From the NCBI RefSeq assembly GCF_030324495.1, contig NZ_JACAGN010000012.1, positions 1,348 through 65,347 on the forward strand: a DNA stretch of 64,000 nucleotides, in the 5' to 3' direction. The notes below the pieces were generated by a model. It made no database searches, was not told the DNA's origin, and was given only the letters and a program-made list of their open reading frames with translations. Made by a program: the position numbers and the translations under genes. The stretch comes from Myroides sp. 1354 (GTDB lineage Bacteria > Bacteroidota > Bacteroidia > Flavobacteriales > Flavobacteriaceae). This document shows, in pieces, positions 60,427 through 64,000 of the stretch; position 1 is the stretch's first letter; each line of letters begins with the position of its first letter.

Positions 60427-60467
60427 AGTAATTTCAAAAAGATAAAATTACGAATAAAATTACTATG
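60424..60467. promoter_or_regulatory. Perfect 11-bp inverted repeat covering the menD start codon
   Basis: CATAGTAATTT (60424-60434) and AAATTACTATG (60457-60467) are exact reverse complements with a 22-nt spacer. The left arm contains the menD initiation codon. It could be a regulator site or an mRNA hairpin that hides the start codon. A -7-like TATCTTTT lies in the spacer. Confidence 0.55.
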
Positions 60468-60483
60468 GCTTCCTTATTCTAGC

Positions 60484-61074
60484 TTATTTCTTTTTAATCC
60501 ATTCCTTGATTTCAGGATCATTGGGCAGTATTCTCGGATTGATTACTTGTACGACATGACCTTTTTCATCAATCAAGTACTTTTGAAAATTCCACTCTAC
60601 AGTACTATCTGCAAATCCATTTTTCTTTTTCTCGGTTAAGAATTGATAGATGGGAGCTATATCATCTCCTTTTACTGAGATTTTTTCCATCATAGGAAAG
60701 GTTACACCAAAATTTGCTTGACAAAAAGTCGCAATTTCTGCATTTGTTCCTGGTTCTTGATTGCCGAAATTATTTGCAGGAAATCCAACAATGACAAAAT
60801 TATCCCCGCCAAATTCTTCGTATAAACTTTGTAACTGCTCATATTGAGGGGTTAAACCACATTCTGAAGCGGTGTTGACAAGCATTATTTTTTTTCCTTT
60901 TAAAGTGGCAAAGTCAAAATCATTTCCATACAAATCTTTTACCTTGAATTGGTAAATCGTTTGTTGGTTTTTTGGAGTTTCTTTCATGGTTGAGGTTTGT
61001 TTTAGATATTCGTTAGCTTTAACAATTGATGGGCTAATTGCAAGTAATGCAAAAGCCAAAACATATTTTTTCAT
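60484..61074 (-). CDS. Exported glutathione-peroxidase-like protein
   Basis: A 196-residue thiol peroxidase of the GPx family with a signal peptide (residues 1-20, ending VKA). The active-site block NTASECGLTPQYEQLQSLY has the peroxidatic cysteine, FPANNFGNQEPGTNAEI the conserved glutamine region and VEWNFQKYLIDEKG the conserved tryptophan and asparagine. Being in the periplasm, it probably uses thioredoxin-like donors. It lies 57 nt upstream of menD on the same strand. Confidence 0.94.
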   Translation of the reverse strand: MKKYVLAFALLAISPSIVKANEYLKQTSTMKETPKNQQTIYQFKVKDLYGNDFDFATLKGKKIMLVNTASECGLTPQYEQLQSLYEEFGGDNFVIVGFPANNFGNQEPGTNAEIATFCQANFGVTFPMMEKISVKGDDIAPIYQFLTEKKKNGFADSTVEWNFQKYLIDEKGHVVQVINPRILPNDPEIKEWIKKK

Positions 61075-61478
61075 TCTACTAGTTGCTGAGAGACTTACTT
61101 GAAGGTAAGTCTGATTTACGATGTATTAAAATTACAAATAGATTTCGTAAATACTAGGTTTTTAACGTTTTAAAATCAGTGAAGCTTGAATCCTTTCGTT
61201 TGTGTTTCTTAATTTATTGGATGAGCGTATAAATCTTTGATTATTAGAATCAAACTGATTTTTTCTTTGCAGATACAAAAAAAGTTAGAAAAAGAGAAAG
61301 ACTATTGAAATATATGAATGCAAAAAATTAAAGAAATTCTAAGAAAAAGAGGCAATGGTTGCTTTATTCAAAATGATGATAAAATCTCGTGTTAATTCCC
61401 TATTAAACTAAGGAAATCTAGCAATCTCCAAGAAGCTATTGCGTTAGTAGTGGTGAATTAAGGAGAAAGAATTTTAAA
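61075..61478 (+). other. Intergenic region upstream of the OmpA gene
   Basis: The left part is AT-rich with no clear repeat. The right part contains the 46-codon frame described separately at 61318-61461. I see no promoter with a perfect consensus. Confidence 0.4.
61318..61461 (+). pseudogene. Small frame interrupted by one TAA codon
   Basis: From the ATG the frame reads MQKIKEILRKRGNGCFIQND and continues to a stop TAA at 61393-61395; in the same frame it goes on with FPIKLRKSSNLQEAIALVV and ends at 61459-61461. Both halves look like protein, so the internal TAA is probably a nonsense mutation in a short gene. No family is recognised. It lies 17 nt before the OmpA gene. Confidence 0.35.
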
Positions 61479-63398
61479 ATGAGAAAAGCAATTGTGTTTT
61501 TGTTTCTTGTATTGGCCTTAACGGCGGAAGGAAAGCGAAAACCTAGTGTAAAAAAGGCGGATAAATACTTTGCTCAGACTACTTATGTTAAAGCGAAAGA
61601 CGAATATACGCGATTGTTGAGAGGCAGACATACTCCCAACTATATTTATCAACAATTAGCGCTTTGTTATGACAAACTTGGGCTTTCTATTCAGGCTGCA
61701 CAGTACTATGCTAAAGCATTAGAGCAAGACCCCGCATTAGATGTGGAGTTTTATTACCGTCTAGCATATAACTTAACGCAAAATGGACGTTATGAAGCAG
61801 CAGAAGCTGCTATGAGGAAATTTGCCAAAGGGGCAACAGAGGATGCACGCGCGCATTATTTTTTACAACATGCAACGGACTATCCTTCTTCTGGGGTTAA
61901 TCCTTCTATTTATTTTGTAGAAGAATCGGGAATTAACGATGCTGTATATGCCAATCACAGTGTTTCTTGGTCTACGTCTGATACGCTTTTATTTGTCTCA
62001 AATAGAACTAAATATCAACAAAAATGGATGCGTCGACTATTTGAGGTTAAAGAGAAAGGGAGCACTTTTCCTAATACGGGGATTTATCAAACGACAGTCA
62101 AGTCAAAAGATACACCCTTATATGAACACAGTTTGCTCAATGGGCGAATCAATCGTCGATTTATGGAGGGACAAGCGGTAATGCATCCGTCGAATAAACT
62201 CATTTACTTTAGTTCGGAAAGTTATCGTCACCGTAAATTTAGAAAGAATAAAATCGTCAAGAAAAGACAAGGAATGATGAGTTTATTTTGGGCCGAACGA
62301 AAAGGAAAGAAATGGAGGAAAATCAAAGTACTTCCTTTTGTACAAGAAGGCTATACTTATGTGAATCCCTTTGTGACTTCTAAAGGAGATTACCTTTATT
62401 TTGCTTCTGATCAACCAGGTGGATTTGGGGGATTAGACCTTTGGAGAGTACCTATTCTGGAAGAGGGTAAAGCTTTTGGAGAATCAGAAAATCTCGGAGA
62501 ACACATCAATACAGGATACAACGAAGATTACCCCTATATCAGTGAGGCAGATATCCTCTATTTTACCTCCGATCGATGGGGAGGCTATGGCGGATTGGAT
62601 ATTTATGCACTGGATCTAAAAGACCCCCAAGCAAAACCTGAGAATTTAGGTGAGGGGATTAACACTCCTAAAGATGACTTTAATTTTGTGTACAACAGTA
62701 AACTAGATTATGGTTTTCTCTCTACCAACCGAATTGGAAGACAAGATATTTATCGCGTCAAACCGATTTGTACGACTCAAGTAAGTGGTGTGGTTCAAGA
62801 TGGAGAAACCAAAGAAACTTTAGCAGGTGTTCGACTTTCCTTCGTCGATTTGTCTCGTCAGTTGCTTGCAGAAGTGCAAACAAATATCCAAGGTGAATTT
62901 GTGGTAGCCTTTCCTTGTGAGAAGGCCTATGTAATGAAAATAGAAAAAGAGGGCTATTTTTATAAAGAAGAGGAAGGGAGAAGTAAGAAAGAAGGAGGAG
63001 AGCCTCAAGTGATTCAATTGAGAAAACAAGTGCAACCAGAGATTAAAAACAACAAAATTGTATTGAATGACATTCCTTTTGGATTTGATCAAACAACGAT
63101 TACAACGGTGGGGCAACGCGAATTAGACCGTTTGGTTCAACTGATGCAAGAAAATAAAACGATGAGGATTCTGATTATTTCTCATACGGATCAAGTGGGA
63201 AAAGAGAAGTATAACAAAAAACTTTCACAAGCTAGGGCTGATGCTACAGCTCAGTATTTATATGATCAAGGAATTGAATCCCAGCGTGTCGAGGCTAGAG
63301 GTGTGGGAAGCAGTGAACCTAAAGTGCTATGTACAAGGTGTACGGATGAAGAAAATCAACAAAATAGACGTTCGGAGTTTATCATACTCCAACGATAG
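61479..63398 (+). CDS. OmpA-family envelope protein with TPR, propeller and carboxypeptidase-regulatory domains (PorE-like)
   Basis: A 639-residue exported protein. After a signal peptide come TPR repeats (residues about 25-130: QQLALCYDKLGLSIQAAQYY, YYRLAYNLTQNGRYEAAEAA), a PD40-type beta-propeller (repeats such as DYLYFASDQPGGFGGLDLWR and YFTSDRWGGYGGLDIYALD), a carboxypeptidase-regulatory-like domain (SGVVQDGETKETLAGVRLSF) and an OmpA domain (MRILIISHTDQVGKEKYN, ARADATAQYLYDQGIESQRV) that binds peptidoglycan. The same domain order occurs in PorE of the type IX secretion system. The protein may help anchor that system; gliding-linked paralogues are common. Confidence 0.9.
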   Translation: MRKAIVFLFLVLALTAEGKRKPSVKKADKYFAQTTYVKAKDEYTRLLRGRHTPNYIYQQLALCYDKLGLSIQAAQYYAKALEQDPALDVEFYYRLAYNLTQNGRYEAAEAAMRKFAKGATEDARAHYFLQHATDYPSSGVNPSIYFVEESGINDAVYANHSVSWSTSDTLLFVSNRTKYQQKWMRRLFEVKEKGSTFPNTGIYQTTVKSKDTPLYEHSLLNGRINRRFMEGQAVMHPSNKLIYFSSESYRHRKFRKNKIVKKRQGMMSLFWAERKGKKWRKIKVLPFVQEGYTYVNPFVTSKGDYLYFASDQPGGFGGLDLWRVPILEEGKAFGESENLGEHINTGYNEDYPYISEADILYFTSDRWGGYGGLDIYALDLKDPQAKPENLGEGINTPKDDFNFVYNSKLDYGFLSTNRIGRQDIYRVKPICTTQVSGVVQDGETKETLAGVRLSFVDLSRQLLAEVQTNIQGEFVVAFPCEKAYVMKIEKEGYFYKEEEGRSKKEGGEPQVIQLRKQVQPEIKNNKIVLNDIPFGFDQTTITTVGQRELDRLVQLMQENKTMRILIISHTDQVGKEKYNKKLSQARADATAQYLYDQGIESQRVEARGVGSSEPKVLCTRCTDEENQQNRRSEFIILQR

Positions 63399-63414
63399 AA
63401 CAGAAAGGGAAAAG

Positions 63415-63441
63415 GAATAGCAAAAGCGCTATTCTTTTTCT
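63415..63441. terminator. Intrinsic terminator
   Basis: GAATAGC/GCTATTC with a 6-nt loop, followed by a T-run, between the convergent OmpA and hydrolase genes. It overlaps the last codons of the latter. Confidence 0.7.
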
Positions 63442-64000
63442 ATTTTATTCAATACAAAGTTTGCTTTTAATTGCTGTACAATCACTTGTTTATTCGCTGG
63501 ATTGAAACTATAGGTAACGGTTCCTTCTGGTGATCGAAACGTATTATCTCCAATAGCATCTAATAATGCATATCGATTACATCCTGAGGGTTTTAAGAAT
63601 AGTTTGTTCTTTTCAATGACAAACTCAATCGCAAGATCTAATTGGGCTTGACGATAGGTTCCCACATAGGTTTGTAGTTGTTCATGGGTAACAGCTATGG
63701 TTTCAAATTCAGGTAAGGTATATTTTTTATTATAAAGAATAGCAAGTAAGGCATCAAATAGTTGGTAATGGGAAAAAGCAGCACCGTTTATGGCATAGAC
63801 AATCGTTATTTTTTCGGCTTCATTGTAGTAGAGCAATGAAAAAGAACCAAAAGTACCGCCTGTATGACCTACAAAATTCTTCTTTTTGTAGAGGTAATAC
63901 ATCATACCTCTTCCGTATTTTTCTTTATAGGGAACAGGTTTCATTTGAGCTAAGCTATTTTTTGATACTAGCTTATGTGCAAATAAAGCTTGATTGAATT
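63429..64000 (-). CDS. Serine hydrolase (class-C beta-lactamase family), 3' part
   Basis: The frame is open to the right edge of the window, so the N-terminal part, including the SxxK serine, lies outside. Visible are the third motif in NFVGHTGGTFGSFSLLYYN and a C-terminal extension with a strand-rich accessory domain (TVTYSFNPANKQVIVQQ). The family includes penicillin-binding-protein-like carboxypeptidases and esterases. An ATG at 63944 is internal. The GH3 fusion protein at 50891 carries a similar domain. Confidence 0.85.
   Translation of the reverse strand, partial: FNQALFAHKLVSKNSLAQMKPVPYKEKYGRGMMYYLYKKKNFVGHTGGTFGSFSLLYYNEAEKITIVYAINGAAFSHYQLFDALLAILYNKKYTLPEFETIAVTHEQLQTYVGTYRQAQLDLAIEFVIEKNKLFLKPSGCNRYALLDAIGDNTFRSPEGTVTYSFNPANKQVIVQQLKANFVLNKIEKE

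Overview
The window looks like chromosome from a member of the Flavobacteriaceae (Bacteroidota); Myroides or a close relative is my best guess, but the genus cannot be fixed from sequence reading alone. The base composition is AT-rich. Many genes are preceded by the Bacteroidota-type promoter (a TTG/TTTG box about 17-21 nt before TAnnTTTG) rather than a Shine-Dalgarno sequence. One secreted protease carries a type IX secretion C-terminal sorting domain. There are also a bacillithiol gene (bshA), a menaquinone gene (menD), an LptD-type outer-membrane assembly protein and an OmpA/TPR/propeller lipoprotein-like envelope protein. No rRNA, tRNA, CRISPR array or intact insertion sequence was seen.

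Layout. 1-9 kb: yebC-type regulator, gcvT, a small membrane protein, a copper P-type ATPase with an HMA and two heavy-metal-binding domains, an RluA-type pseudouridine synthase, panB and a secreted SH3-like protein, nearly all on the minus strand. 9-11.3 kb: a gene-poor stretch of repeats and coding remnants that ends in a RelE/ParE toxin-antitoxin pair. 11.3-21.7 kb: sdaA, dnaK, a MocR-type regulator with a FemAB-like acetyltransferase, an M4 metalloprotease with sorting domain, a 37-kDa nucleoid-associated protein and a PRiA4b ORF-3-like acidic protein. 22-26 kb: a tightly overlapping operon for a LytS-like histidine kinase with a C-terminal 2TM domain, two small membrane proteins and a LytTR response regulator, then a TlpA-like lipoprotein. 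26-38.5 kb: CoA transferase, a four-gene operon (substrate-binding-like, transglutaminase-like, DUF423, DUF4369 lipoprotein), purine permease, MDR oxidoreductase, uvrA-LOG and rlmD. 38.9-42.2 kb: a sugar-metabolism operon, pfkA-gap-kinase-mgsA. 42.3-50.4 kb: ridA-lptD, divergent from amidase-MlaD and two membrane/soluble Fe-S proteins. 50.9-64 kb: a GH3/serine-hydrolase fusion, bshA, AraC regulator, ankyrin lipoprotein and amidohydrolase, then DUF2853-menD-glutathione peroxidase on the minus strand, a PorE-like OmpA protein and a truncated serine hydrolase at the right edge.

How the parts fit. Most genes are ordinary core functions: central carbon flow (pfkA, gap, mgsA, gcvT, sdaA, CoA transferase), cofactors (panB, menD), thiol and peroxide defence (bshA, glutathione peroxidase) and envelope building (LptD, MlaD, amidase, GH3, OmpA). 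The most unusual layer is non-coding. Seven-base-periodic repeats of several different sequences lie between genes, often between a stop codon and its terminator, and two of them fold as long imperfect palindromes. There is also an approximately 167-bp MITE-like element with nested inverted repeats upstream of bshA, one end of which recurs upstream of pfkA. A sigma-54-like box lies upstream of dnaK, and an inverted repeat has one arm covering the menD start codon.
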